53,490 nt of DNA, taken from NCBI GenBank assembly GCA_029213075.1, contig JARGPO010000075.1, positions 1 through 53,490 of the forward strand, given 5' to 3'. Below, piece by piece: positions 36,448-46,254 of the stretch (positions within the stretch are counted from its first letter, which is position 1; the number at the start of each line of letters is the position of its first letter). Below the pieces are notes generated by a model that was given only the letters and a program-made list of their open reading frames with translations, had not been told where the DNA came from and did not search any database. This stretch comes from Legionellaceae bacterium (GTDB taxonomy: Bacteria > Pseudomonadota > Gammaproteobacteria > Legionellales > Legionellaceae). Position numbers and translations under genes: made by a program.

Positions 36448-37391
36448 AGAAATCATTACGAATAGTATTTGCTGGAACACCTGACTTTGGTATCCCATGC
36501 CTAGAAGGTCTACTTAAATCAGACCATGAGTTGGTTGCTGTTTACACTCAACCTGACCGTCCTTCTGGCCGCGGTCGTAAATTGCAGTCGCCTGCAGTTA
36601 AGATTTGGGCCGAGGAGAATTCTATACCAGTATATCAACCACTCAATTTTAAAAATCAAATTGATGTTGATGAGCTTGCAGCTTTAACCCCAGATGTTAT
36701 CGTTGTTATTGCTTATGGCTTAATTCTACCAACAAAAGTTTTAAATATCCCAATGTATGGATGTATTAATGTCCATGCCTCTATATTGCCAAAATGGCGA
36801 GGAGCATCACCAATTCAACACGCTATTCTTAACGGAGACCTAGAAACTGGTGTTACCATAATGCAAATGGATAAAGGCATGGATACTGGTGATTTTTATA
36901 CCATTGAGACTTGCCCTATCCACACAGATGATACAACCAGTATTCTCCATGACCGACTAGCAAAGATTGCAACGGATCCATTACTTAAAACTCTCGAAAA
37001 AATTGCAAATCACCAAGCGGTTGCTACCCAGCAAGATGGATCGCAAGCAACATACTCCCCGAAAATAACCAAAGAAGATGCAAAGATTAACTGGCAACAA
37101 TCAGCTAAAGAAATAAATCAAAGAATCCGCGCTTTTAGCCCTTGGCCTCTTGCTTTTACCGCAACACCTGAACAGGCTTTTCAAGTCCTAAAAGCCGAAG
37201 TAATCAATGAAAAAAACTCTTCATTGCCTGGTACAATTGTTAGTATCAGTAAAAAAGGTATGCTTATAAATACCAATCTAGGTTCTCTATTAATAACTGA
37301 GTTAAGATTTCCGGGTAAAAAAACAATATCTATCTCTGATTACCTAAATTCATCACGCACTCAACTCCAAGTCGGTATGATCTTAAAATGA
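36444..37391 (+). CDS. fmt: Methionyl-tRNA formyltransferase
   Basis: It formylates initiator Met-tRNA with 10-formyl-THF. The N-terminal formyltransferase domain has FAGTPDFG, the folate and catalytic block GCINVHASILPKWRGASPIQ, and MDKGMDTGD. A C-terminal OB-like tRNA-binding domain begins near residue 205 (AFSPWPLAFT). The 315 residues are normal. It overlaps def and rsmB by ATGA at both ends. Confidence 0.97.
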   Translation: MKKSLRIVFAGTPDFGIPCLEGLLKSDHELVAVYTQPDRPSGRGRKLQSPAVKIWAEENSIPVYQPLNFKNQIDVDELAALTPDVIVVIAYGLILPTKVLNIPMYGCINVHASILPKWRGASPIQHAILNGDLETGVTIMQMDKGMDTGDFYTIETCPIHTDDTTSILHDRLAKIATDPLLKTLEKIANHQAVATQQDGSQATYSPKITKEDAKINWQQSAKEINQRIRAFSPWPLAFTATPEQAFQVLKAEVINEKNSSLPGTIVSISKKGMLINTNLGSLLITELRFPGKKTISISDYLNSSRTQLQVGMILK

Positions 37392-38674
37392 AAAAATCCG
37401 AGCGCGAGGATGCGCTGCAAATACTCACAAAGCTTATTGAAGAAAAAAAGCACCTTAGTTATTTCATGCAATCAAATGACTCTTTATCACCATTAACAAA
37501 AGAAATATGCTTCGGTGTTTGTCGCTATTACCATCGTCTAGATATCTTAGCTAATCACCTACTAAATAAAAAACCAAAGGATATTAGCGTATTCCTATCA
37601 ATTCTAATAGGTCTATACCAATTACACTATTTAAATATCCCCGATTACGCCGTAGTGAAAGAGACCGTAGACTTATTACAAAAGCTTAAAAAAAACTGGG
37701 CCAAAGGCCTGGTTAATGCTATTTTGCGTAAATACTGCCGAGAAAAAGAAACCATAGCTGCAAAATTATCTACAAACGAAATATATAACTATAGCCATCC
37801 AGAATGGTTTATAAACAATGTTAAAGCCGACTGGCCCAACGACTGGAAAAATATATTACAAGCGAACAATCAACACCCGCCAATGAGCCTAAGAGTTAAT
37901 AACGCAAAAAAAACCACTCGAGAATACTTAGAAGATCTTAATCAAGCTGACATGCAAGGCGCAACAAGCTCAATTGCTCCTACAAATATTACCTTAGCAA
38001 AGCCATGTGGAGCTTTTAGTTTACCGGGATTTGAGAACGGTGATGTCTCTGTGCAGGATATAGCTGCCCAACTAGCAATACCATTACTGGATTTAAAACC
38101 CAATTTATCAGTTCTTGATGCCTGCTGCGCCCCTGGTGGAAAAACTTGCCACATCTTAGAAGCCGAACCCAACCTCGGCAAATGTGTTGCTATAGATATA
38201 GAATCTAATCGCCTGAGTAGAGTTCATGAGAACCTACAAAGACTTGGGCTATCTGCATCTATCCAACAAGGTGACGCTCTAGATCCTAAATCTTGGTGGG
38301 ATGGATACTTGTTCGACAGAATCCTGCTTGATGCGCCATGCTCAGCGACAGGAGTCATTCGTCGTCACCCAGATATAAAATTACTTCGAACCAAAAGTGA
38401 AATAAATTTAATTATCGACATCCAACGGCAAATTCTAAAGTCTTTATGGGGCTTGTTAGCGCCAGGCGGACGAATGGTGTATGCAACATGCTCCATTATC
38501 CCGGATGAAAATGAGAGGCAAATAGAAAAATTTGTTGCAAAACAGGACGATTGCCAGTGCCTAATTGAAGAAAAAACATGGGGGCATGCAAGCAAATATG
38601 GCTGGCAAATTCTCCCTGGCGAGCATAATATGGATGGCTTTTTCTATAGTGTTTTAATCAAGTCTCACAAATAA
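37388..38674 (+). CDS. rsmB: 16S rRNA m5C967 methyltransferase
   Basis: RsmB (Sun) methylates C967 of 16S rRNA. It has an N-terminal NusB-like RNA-binding domain (about 1-140) and a SAM-dependent methyltransferase domain. The latter shows VLDACCAPGGKTCHILEAE, LLDAPCSATGVIRRHPDIK with the catalytic Cys, and VYATCSIIPDENE. The 428 residues are normal. It is the last gene of def-fmt-rsmB. Confidence 0.96.
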   Translation: MKKSEREDALQILTKLIEEKKHLSYFMQSNDSLSPLTKEICFGVCRYYHRLDILANHLLNKKPKDISVFLSILIGLYQLHYLNIPDYAVVKETVDLLQKLKKNWAKGLVNAILRKYCREKETIAAKLSTNEIYNYSHPEWFINNVKADWPNDWKNILQANNQHPPMSLRVNNAKKTTREYLEDLNQADMQGATSSIAPTNITLAKPCGAFSLPGFENGDVSVQDIAAQLAIPLLDLKPNLSVLDACCAPGGKTCHILEAEPNLGKCVAIDIESNRLSRVHENLQRLGLSASIQQGDALDPKSWWDGYLFDRILLDAPCSATGVIRRHPDIKLLRTKSEINLIIDIQRQILKSLWGLLAPGGRMVYATCSIIPDENERQIEKFVAKQDDCQCLIEEKTWGHASKYGWQILPGEHNMDGFFYSVLIKSHK

Positions 38675-38849
38675 TCCTTAGCATCTGCAGCTGCAATATA
38701 TTTCCTGGCTGATAATCTGCTTACCAAGAGACTAAATAAAGAGCTAAATAACGAGTGTAATCGTCTTTTTCGTAAATTTACTGAGGATAGATTGACTCGC
38801 TATACAACGTATATTAAGCTCAAAAGAAGTCACTATATTTAAATCTATT

Positions 38850-39395
38850 ATGCTAAGAGCAACTATCGCCGCCGTAATCGCATTTATCATCTTCCTAGTC
38901 ATCCACTTTCTGGATTTCTATTTTCTTGTACCTGAGGCTAAAACAAACAGCCTTCTTTGGGCTGCAACCTTTGGTTTTGTGATCCTTGCCTTAATACTGT
39001 GCTACCTTCCTCCAGAAGAATGGTTTCAAGAAAAGCTACATATTAACGACCTTACAATGAAACGTATGATTTATCCCCTGCTTAGTGCCATTTTATACGG
39101 GTTTTTATTTCTTGGTTATACAGAATTTTATTTTACAGCAGATAGATCTATTACTTTTAGAATGCTGATGATAGTTAATAAACAACCAGAAAAATCCATA
39201 ACCTACGATGAAATGTTTAAAAAATATAACGTACCAGGAATTATCGACAAAAGATTTGATGACCTCACTTATGGTGGTTACCTAGAAAAAGACAATAGCA
39301 CCTATAAATTAACGCCAAAAGGAAATATAGCACTGAATATATATAAGTTTGCTATTAAGTATCTGCGCTTAGACAATGGTGAAAAAAAGGAATAA
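38850..39395 (+). CDS. Membrane protein with C-terminal winged-helix-like domain
   Basis: The 181-residue protein has no family I can name. Hydrophobic segments lie near 4-26, 35-52 and 72-92. A soluble C-terminal half follows, whose pattern (ITYDEMFKKY, then a helix, then a GGYLEKDNSTYKLTPKG wing) resembles a winged helix of the MarR/PadR type. It precedes pgi by 23 nt in the same direction and may be part of the glycan block. A membrane-tethered regulator is a guess from the fold pattern. Confidence 0.65.
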   Translation: MLRATIAAVIAFIIFLVIHFLDFYFLVPEAKTNSLLWAATFGFVILALILCYLPPEEWFQEKLHINDLTMKRMIYPLLSAILYGFLFLGYTEFYFTADRSITFRMLMIVNKQPEKSITYDEMFKKYNVPGIIDKRFDDLTYGGYLEKDNSTYKLTPKGNIALNIYKFAIKYLRLDNGEKKE

Positions 39396-39418
39396 GGTAA
39401 CAAATACAAGGAGTTTTA

Positions 39419-40984
39419 ATGATTGATGGAATGTATGACGTGTGCCTACTGGATAAAAGAATTAATAACAAAACTTTATCCGATTCAACCAATATTAGCC
39501 AACCAACTAATGAAATGCTCCACCATTTGGCAAAATATACAGAATGGTCTTCCCTTGTTAACAACTACAAAGAATTACGCGCCCAGTCTTTAAGACAACT
39601 GTTTGCCGAAGAGGAACTTCGGGGTGAAAGTTTCACTATAAATGCAGCCAATATAGAGTTTAATTATTCTCACCAACCAATAAATAAAAAAACCATAAAG
39701 CTATTAGCTGATTTGGCCTCTAAATATAATTTAAATAAACATATAGAAAAACTGTTCGTCGGCGATATAGTAAATGAAAATGAACACAAACCCGCACTCC
39801 ATACTGCTCTTCGCTCAAATAAACAAGATGTGATTGAAGTTGAAGGTGAGGATATAAATCTAAAAATTCAAAAAACACTATCTGACATGGAGACAATAAG
39901 CTATAGAATTCGCAATAACTTGTGGCTTAAGTCAAAAGAAAGCAATGTAACCGACATTGTTAATATTGGGATTGGAGGTTCTAACCTCGGCCCTAAAATG
40001 GCAGTCCATGCTCTACAAAACTATAAAACAACTGATATTAACTTTCACTATATTTCAAATAGCGACCCATACAGTGCTGAAGATCTATTAAAAAAACTAA
40101 ATAAAGATACAACAATATTTATTGTTGCATCAAAATCTTTCACAACAACAGAAACTATCGGCAATCTAGACAAAGTAATCGCTTGGTTTAATGATCCGAT
40201 TAAAACTAATAAGCATATAATTGCTGTAACCGCTCATCCAGAAAAAGCTTTGGCCTTAAATATCAAGCATGTGCTACCAATTTGGAGTTGGATTGGGGGT
40301 AGGTTCTCATTTTTTTCAGCAATTAACTTGAGCTTAATGATTAGCATTGGACCTGAACATTTCAACAAGCTACTAACGGGCGCAAGACAAATGGATCTTC
40401 ACTTTAGAAAAACACCATTTGAAGAAAATATGCCTGTATTGATGGCTTTAATCGGACTTTGGAATATTAATTTTTTTCTAGGCAGCAGTCATTTGTTTTT
40501 AGTCTACAGTGATCGCCTGGCTTATCTCACACAATATATACAACAACTTGATATGGAAAGTAATGGTAAAAGCATGAGCACATCAAACTCTATAATCAAT
40601 TACTCAACTGGCCCAATTGTTTGGGGAGGACTAGGCAATGAAGCAGAACATGCATACTACCAACTACTCCTACAAGGAACGCACTATACTCCTATCGATT
40701 ATATTTTTGTTAAAGATGAAAAATATGAGCCGATGAATAAAGCCGCCATGGTTAAATTAAACGCGCTTGCTTTTGGAAACAGGGATGAACAACACCCCCA
40801 ACATCTCGAGAATATTCGTGCGGGAATTAGCAAGATAACATTAAATGGCCTAACACCGGAAGCTATTGGAGCACTGGTCTCTCTTTATGAACACAAAACA
40901 TATTGCCAAAGCGTGATGTGGGAGACCGATGCATTCGACCAACCTGGAGTGGACGCCGCCAAGAAATTCAATTTGGAAATATAA
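39419..40984 (+). CDS. pgi: Glucose-6-phosphate isomerase
   Basis: It interconverts glucose-6-phosphate and fructose-6-phosphate, feeding glycolysis and, with phosphomannomutase, sugar-nucleotide synthesis. The signature GGRFSFFSAINLS, the SKSFTTTETIGN sugar-phosphate loop, QLDMESNGKSMS (active-site Glu) and the final Lys context YEHKTYCQSVMWETDAFDQ are visible. The 521 residues are slightly shorter than E. coli (549). AAGGAG lies ahead of ATG 39419. It sits in a glycan gene block rather than with tkt-gap-pgk. Confidence 0.95.
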   Translation: MIDGMYDVCLLDKRINNKTLSDSTNISQPTNEMLHHLAKYTEWSSLVNNYKELRAQSLRQLFAEEELRGESFTINAANIEFNYSHQPINKKTIKLLADLASKYNLNKHIEKLFVGDIVNENEHKPALHTALRSNKQDVIEVEGEDINLKIQKTLSDMETISYRIRNNLWLKSKESNVTDIVNIGIGGSNLGPKMAVHALQNYKTTDINFHYISNSDPYSAEDLLKKLNKDTTIFIVASKSFTTTETIGNLDKVIAWFNDPIKTNKHIIAVTAHPEKALALNIKHVLPIWSWIGGRFSFFSAINLSLMISIGPEHFNKLLTGARQMDLHFRKTPFEENMPVLMALIGLWNINFFLGSSHLFLVYSDRLAYLTQYIQQLDMESNGKSMSTSNSIINYSTGPIVWGGLGNEAEHAYYQLLLQGTHYTPIDYIFVKDEKYEPMNKAAMVKLNALAFGNRDEQHPQHLENIRAGISKITLNGLTPEAIGALVSLYEHKTYCQSVMWETDAFDQPGVDAAKKFNLEI

Positions 40985-41011
40985 ATCTGACTTTTCTCAC
41001 CATATAAATAA

Positions 41012-42178
41012 TTATCTTTTAGGTGTTGCTATAGCCTCAGAATATAACTGCAATAACTCGCGTGCGCTCTCTACCCAGGAAAACTGTTCTGCCTGTTCTA
41101 TTGAGAGCATCCGCATGCGGTCTCTTTCTGCTGTGTCCTTAGATAAGGACAACATTTCATAAGCCCAAGCATCTGTGTCATCAGGAGTTAATAACTTGGC
41201 AGCTTCACCGGCAACCTCAGGTATGGATGAAGTGTTTGAGGTTAATGTTGCCGCCCCAAATTGCATTCCTTCCAAAACAGGCAACCCGAAGCCTTCAAAC
41301 AAAGATGGATAAAGACTGGCATAACAAGACTTATATAGCCAAATAAGCTCCTTATCAGAAACATATCCTGTTAGGATAACCTTATCTTCAATACCAAGTT
41401 TTCGGAGTTGGTTTTGAAAATCTTGCATCAACCAGCCATTACCTCCAGCAAAAACAAGTGGCATAGGTTTACCATTTAAAGATAAATATTTTGCATAAGC
41501 TTTAGCTAATAAAAGTTGATTTTTTCGAGGCTCAATAGTGCCAACCGACAACCAAAACTCACCCTCAGGAATACCTTTTAATGAGTCAGGACGAACGCCT
41601 TTCTCGTGCACATTAATAAATCGTGAACAAGGATAAATAACTCTAATTCTATCTTCAGGGAAATGAGGAAATATCCTTAAGTAATGCGCTTTGGATGCCT
41701 CAGAAATAGCAACTATCCAATCAGCCGCTATTGATGCCTTAAATACCCCACTATAACACCCAAAACGGTTCTCTTCAGTAGTCCAATCAGGGGACTCTAA
41801 AAAACCCATATCATAAAAGGTGTATATTAGGCGAGTATTTCGAAGTTGGGTCGGGCACCAAAAATTATTTGCATGAATAATATCTGGTTGATTGATTTTG
41901 GATTCTATATCTAATTGATTCCAAAAGTTACTCGCTAGTCTTCTAGATATATGTCGTGGTCCATAACTGCCTGATTTATATTGGTTAGTTACAGGCATAA
42001 ACCTATCAAAATAAAAGTCACCAAAACTAGGATATAGAGAATATTGAACTTCAGGGGATATTTCGAGTAAGTTTTTAATTAGTGCGTGCGCATAAAAACC
42101 ACACCCAGCCTTATTAGAGCCCGTTTGTGATACATCAAAACCGATATGTATTTTATCTAAAGAATGGGACTGAAACAT
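41012..42178 (-). CDS. GT4-family glycosyltransferase
   Basis: This 388-residue GT-B-fold retaining glycosyltransferase has the C-terminal family signature: LSVGTIEPRKNQLLL, VILTGYVSDKELIWLYK and the E-x7-E motif in EGFGLPVLEGM. Many members with this pattern are GDP-mannose-dependent mannosyltransferases, which would fit the nearby Gmd-like SDR, but the donor cannot be proven. There is no signal peptide or TM. It is divergent from the YfhO-like gene and convergent with pgi. Confidence 0.9.
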   Translation of the reverse strand: MFQSHSLDKIHIGFDVSQTGSNKAGCGFYAHALIKNLLEISPEVQYSLYPSFGDFYFDRFMPVTNQYKSGSYGPRHISRRLASNFWNQLDIESKINQPDIIHANNFWCPTQLRNTRLIYTFYDMGFLESPDWTTEENRFGCYSGVFKASIAADWIVAISEASKAHYLRIFPHFPEDRIRVIYPCSRFINVHEKGVRPDSLKGIPEGEFWLSVGTIEPRKNQLLLAKAYAKYLSLNGKPMPLVFAGGNGWLMQDFQNQLRKLGIEDKVILTGYVSDKELIWLYKSCYASLYPSLFEGFGLPVLEGMQFGAATLTSNTSSIPEVAGEAAKLLTPDDTDAWAYEMLSLSKDTAERDRMRMLSIEQAEQFSWVESARELLQLYSEAIATPKR

Positions 42179-42256
42179 CTATGTTCCTCTTAATATACTT
42201 GACTTAAATTATACCCGTAATTATACTCACAAAATTAAGTAAATTATAGATAGGGT

Positions 42257-43513
42257 ATGGCATTAACTAGGACACATCAGGATAAAAGTCTACGCTCAAC
42301 TGGAATAAAAAAATTCGCTGTAAACTATAAGTTTGTTAGTATTTTATTTATCATAGCAATGAGTTTTGCCGTTAATTTACCAAGCTTCGTTTCCGGTTAT
42401 TATCCTATCCACGATACGCTCACCGTATTCCACTTTTTTTCTCACTACTATAGCCAACTCATAAACACTAATGAATTGCCCCTTTGGCTTCCATACACGA
42501 CCTATGGCATGCCAATTGAGTCATATGTGTTATTTAGTCTCGGACCTTTTCAATACTTAACAATCGCTATTGGTTATCTATTCAAAATACAAAACACCCT
42601 GACATTGTTCTCAATTTCACTAGTTGGGGATACTATTTTTCTTGCATTTGGAACATACCTCCTCTGTAATCATATCTTTAAAAACTACTTAGTAACATGT
42701 ATCTGCGTAACTTTTTTGTTACTCTTAGCCCAATATGATCAGCAACTATATTGGAACTTTAAAGTTCTTATCCCTATCCCAATGGCTTTATACTTAGGAC
42801 AAAAATGGGTGGAGTCTTTAAACCCTGTGTTTTTAATTTCGGGCCTTGCAACGTTATTAATAACATCTTTTGGATCACTTCCATACGCCCTTGCGTTCCA
42901 ATTTTATGTTGTTAGCTGTTACTGTATAGCATTAGTAACCCTTAGACTAAAATGGCAAGATTATAATCGAAAGCTATTTAAAGATGCATATGTTCAAACT
43001 CTTTCTCACCTCCATAAAAAAAGAAATATCATTTTACTAACCGTTTTAATTGTATCTCTTATTATCTGCGCATTAATGTTTATTCATATTAAACTTGTAA
43101 TGACAAACGAGCTTACCTACAGTGAAAATATCGGCCGAAGTAATAAGTTATTTGTTCCACTAAGAATTTACTTAAAATATGGTGGATATACAGGACTTGA
43201 AAAAATATCAGAAATGCTTACCGGAATACCACATTGCCATCAAAATCTTCTCCCGTTTTCAGGATTAATATGCATTAGCTTTACAATTTACGGCTTGTGT
43301 TGCAAACCAAGATCTAACGCTCAAATAGCGTTATTAATAACATTTTTGTTTATTGTGTTATTCTCAATCGAAAAAACAACAGTCGCGCGAATTATATATT
43401 ACTTTCCTATGATGAATTTATTTCGACATATTGCTTATGTCATTACAATGGGAAAAATCTTTTTAACTATTTTGTCGGGGTTTGGAATTAGTGCATACCT
43501 TAATAAAAAATAG
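42257..43513 (+). CDS. YfhO-like membrane protein, N-terminal part (split gene)
   Basis: This 418-residue segment has about nine to ten hydrophobic helices. It carries the early motif of YfhO-type polytopic proteins: GYYPIHDTLTVFHFF, then LPLWLPYTTYGMP. The frame ends at TAG 43511 directly after six adenines (43505-43510), in the middle of a membrane domain. The C-terminal part of the same protein type continues in the +1 frame. Removing one A joins both into about 787 residues, the usual family size. The proteins are thought to act in glycan or lipoteichoic-acid glycosylation, with periplasmic lipid-linked sugar as donor. Confidence 0.75.
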   Translation: MALTRTHQDKSLRSTGIKKFAVNYKFVSILFIIAMSFAVNLPSFVSGYYPIHDTLTVFHFFSHYYSQLINTNELPLWLPYTTYGMPIESYVLFSLGPFQYLTIAIGYLFKIQNTLTLFSISLVGDTIFLAFGTYLLCNHIFKNYLVTCICVTFLLLLAQYDQQLYWNFKVLIPIPMALYLGQKWVESLNPVFLISGLATLLITSFGSLPYALAFQFYVVSCYCIALVTLRLKWQDYNRKLFKDAYVQTLSHLHKKRNIILLTVLIVSLIICALMFIHIKLVMTNELTYSENIGRSNKLFVPLRIYLKYGGYTGLEKISEMLTGIPHCHQNLLPFSGLICISFTIYGLCCKPRSNAQIALLITFLFIVLFSIEKTTVARIIYYFPMMNLFRHIAYVITMGKIFLTILSGFGISAYLNKK

Positions 43514-44621
43514 ATTTTTATCTAATACCAAAATCAGCACTCGTTTTTCACTCGATAAACTAGTACCTATATTAGTAGCAGTTGTCTCATTGTTTATGAC
43601 TCCCTGGTCATTAACAGATGTCTATTCCAGATCAGCAATAACCGTTGCATTGGCCACTATAATATTAAGCTTATTTTGTATTATCTTTAAAATTAATCGA
43701 CGCTTTTTTCTCGTAGGGTTAATACTCATTGGTTTATCGGAAGTGCTCGTGTATAAACTTAACGTCCAAAGAACGACATCATCCAGCACAGAGTTACCAA
43801 TGGAATACTCTCTTGTAAGAAAGACTAAGTATATACCAACTAGAAAAAGACCATTTGAAGACGACTATTACTCTGTTAAATATCTTGGCGTAACCTATGG
43901 CATCACAGGGTCATACCTCCAAGAAGATTATTCACAATCTCCTAGACAAGACTTAATATCAATGCCTCTTAAAAAGTTACTTGAATCACGTAAAGATATT
44001 TATAATAAAAAGCAACAAAATGATACTAGTCTAAAATTTAATTATGAGAACGTTCATCATATAATTGGCCCATCAAAATATGATGAGGAGTTTAATAAAG
44101 TTATTGGATATACCGTTCCTAAATTGAGATTAACTAGTGAAGTGGTGCTTGTAGAAAATACGGATGAAGCTTTGAAAAAAACTAAAGATACAGACATTTA
44201 TAAAACACCAATACTAACAATTGGAAATAACGCCAAAATTGATGATGTAACAAAGCAAATAATCCCGCCAGATGACACAATACAAACCCAAGAGTTTTCT
44301 AATAACAGATTAAGATTTTCTGTTATCAACCCTACCAAAAGCACATTATGGTTAACTTACGCCGACACCTATAACAAAAACTGGAAAGCATTTGTTGATA
44401 GTAAACCCGAACAAATTTATCCTGCTAATGTGGCCTTTAAAGCAATACAAATTAAACCTGGAAAACACGAAGTTCTATTTGTATATTCCAGATCTGCTAT
44501 TATTTTTATAGCCTTTTTCGCATTCATGGTAATTGCGGCTACTTTATTTCTTGTAGCAATGATTTACTATTCATTACTAAATGCGCCCAAAGACAGCAAC
44601 TTAAAAAAGAGTTCAATATGA
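43482..44621 (+). CDS. YfhO-like membrane protein, C-terminal part (split gene)
   Basis: The segment continues the preceding gene in another frame. Two TM segments (LVPILVAVVSLFMTPW and the following pair) come first, then a large periplasmic domain. That domain ends in the hallmark TYNKNWKAFVDSKPEQIYPA and AFKAIQIKPGKHEVLFVY, and a final TM (about 340-365) closes it. The only available own start is TTG 43482, inside the preceding frame and without a ribosome binding site, so an independent gene is unlikely. It overlaps the Gmd-like gene by ATGA. It could be a real frameshift mutation, a slippage site or a sequencing error in the A6 run. Confidence 0.75.
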   Translation: MELVHTLIKNRFLSNTKISTRFSLDKLVPILVAVVSLFMTPWSLTDVYSRSAITVALATIILSLFCIIFKINRRFFLVGLILIGLSEVLVYKLNVQRTTSSSTELPMEYSLVRKTKYIPTRKRPFEDDYYSVKYLGVTYGITGSYLQEDYSQSPRQDLISMPLKKLLESRKDIYNKKQQNDTSLKFNYENVHHIIGPSKYDEEFNKVIGYTVPKLRLTSEVVLVENTDEALKKTKDTDIYKTPILTIGNNAKIDDVTKQIIPPDDTIQTQEFSNNRLRFSVINPTKSTLWLTYADTYNKNWKAFVDSKPEQIYPANVAFKAIQIKPGKHEVLFVYSRSAIIFIAFFAFMVIAATLFLVAMIYYSLLNAPKDSNLKKSSI

Positions 44622-45661
44622 AAAAAGCATTAATTACCGGAATTACAGGCCAAGACGGATCATTAATGGCTGAGTATTTACTGAACAAGAACTACACAAT
44701 ATATGGTTTTGCAAGACATGCCAGTTGGCTCAGAGAAAATCTAGCCAGCCACCTAAAAAATGAAATTAATATCATTTATGGTGACATGACTAATGGTGTT
44801 GATATTGCAAATGCTGTGTCCACAGTATTACCTGATGAAATATATAATTTAGCATCACAGTCTAGACCAAGTGAATCCTGGGATCGCGCCCCTGAAACTC
44901 TTCTAGTTAATGGTATGGGAGCAATCCATCTATTTGAAGCCGTGAGACTAATGCACCCTAGCTCTAAAATATATCATGCTTCTTCGTCAGAGATGTTTGG
45001 CAGAACAACCGCATCTCCTCAAAACGAGCAAACGGCATTTGACCCAGCTAGCCCATATGCGGCATCTAAAGTATATGCTCACCAAATGGCAAAAATATAT
45101 AGAGAAAGTTACAATCTATTCATATCAAATGGGATTTTATTTAACCATGAAAGTGAAAGACGACCAATTCATTTTGTAACTCAAAAAATTGCATACGGCG
45201 CAGCCTGTGCGGCATTAGGAATTAAGACTTCACCACATAAAAATGAGCGTGGTGAACCAATTGTCCAAAATGGTAAGCTTGCCTTAGGAAATCTAGAAGT
45301 ATCTAGAGACTGGGGATATGCTAAAGACTTTGTTCATGGTATGTGGCAAATATTGCAATATGACCGGCCTGAAGACTTTGTTATAGGTACCGGCAATCTT
45401 CATAGTTTAAAAGAATTATGTGAAATAGCATATCAACATGTAGGACAACAGTGGGATGAACATGTATTTAGCGACCCGGCTTTCATCAGACCACTAGACG
45501 CAAATATAACTGTAGCAGACGCATCAAAAGCAGCTAAATTACTAGATTGGCGACCATCTATTAGTTTTGAGGTAATGATAAAAAAAATGGTCGATGCGCA
45601 AATTATAAAGCTCAAAGAATCTCAGTCAAATACAGTTGGTCCTGGTGTCATAACCAACTGA
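44618..45661 (+). CDS. gmd: GDP-mannose 4,6-dehydratase-like SDR
   Basis: This is an extended SDR nucleotide-sugar enzyme. The NAD(P)-binding GITGQDGSLMAEYLL, the ASSSEMFG stretch with its catalytic Ser/Glu, SPYAASKVYAHQMAK (Tyr-x3-Lys) and GILFNHESERRP are typical of Gmd. Known Gmd makes GDP-4-keto-6-deoxymannose, the precursor of fucose, perosamine and rhamnose-type sugars. The ESERR block differs from the usual ESPRR, and 347 residues is a little short. No fcl-type partner lies in the window. Its 3' end overlaps the convergent Nudix gene by 40 bp. Confidence 0.85.
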   Translation: MKKALITGITGQDGSLMAEYLLNKNYTIYGFARHASWLRENLASHLKNEINIIYGDMTNGVDIANAVSTVLPDEIYNLASQSRPSESWDRAPETLLVNGMGAIHLFEAVRLMHPSSKIYHASSSEMFGRTTASPQNEQTAFDPASPYAASKVYAHQMAKIYRESYNLFISNGILFNHESERRPIHFVTQKIAYGAACAALGIKTSPHKNERGEPIVQNGKLALGNLEVSRDWGYAKDFVHGMWQILQYDRPEDFVIGTGNLHSLKELCEIAYQHVGQQWDEHVFSDPAFIRPLDANITVADASKAAKLLDWRPSISFEVMIKKMVDAQIIKLKESQSNTVGPGVITN

Positions 45662-46245
45662 TATAGACGATGTAGTTGTCTTTTTGTGACCCTTGGAGTT
45701 GAAAGTTGAGGAAGCTTATTAATATCAAAAAAGTCGATTGCTGATATTTCTACGTTTTCTTTTGGCTCTCCTGATAAAATCTCACAGTGAAAAAAACATT
45801 TATAAATATGCGGCCAGTGGAGAGGATGATCATGTTTTAACTTATCCCATAGCGCCAATAATTTTACAGCATGAACATCATAACCTGACTCTTCTTTAGT
45901 TTCTCTAACGACTGCCTCTGATGGTGTTTCACTAACGTCGGCATAACCTCCAGGCAATGTCCATAGATCATCCGAGCGCTCTTTTACTAGCAAAACCTTA
46001 TCATCTTTAAGAACAAATGACCGTACATCTATATTCGGTGTTGGATAGCCTTTTTCTAGAGAAAAAATCTGTGAAATATCATCATTTGATTTATCTGAAA
46101 ATTCAGCCATAAGATCAAGACTTATTTCAGATATTCGTTGGTACCTTTCTTTATCAAAGTCAATCTCTGCAAATGTTAAGCCAATTTGAGAAATACTTTG
46201 AAGTTCTGCGATAAGTTTAAATAACTTTTTTTTTCTATCATTCAT
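45622..46245 (-). CDS. Nudix hydrolase with N-terminal Nudix-associated domain
   Basis: The 207-residue protein has a perfect Nudix box: G100, E106, then RETKEESG (residues 114-121) in GYADVSETPSEAVVRE onward. The N-terminal 65 residues are helical, as in the ADP-ribose pyrophosphatase-like group (COG1051, YjhB-type). It hydrolyses a nucleoside diphosphate linked to another moiety; the substrate is unknown. The 3' 40 bp overlap the Gmd-like gene on the other strand, and gloB starts upstream on the same strand with a 9-bp gap. Confidence 0.88.
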   Translation of the reverse strand: MNDRKKKLFKLIAELQSISQIGLTFAEIDFDKERYQRISEISLDLMAEFSDKSNDDISQIFSLEKGYPTPNIDVRSFVLKDDKVLLVKERSDDLWTLPGGYADVSETPSEAVVRETKEESGYDVHAVKLLALWDKLKHDHPLHWPHIYKCFFHCEILSGEPKENVEISAIDFFDINKLPQLSTPRVTKRQLHRLYQLVMTPGPTVFD

Positions 46246-46254
46246 TTAAAGACC

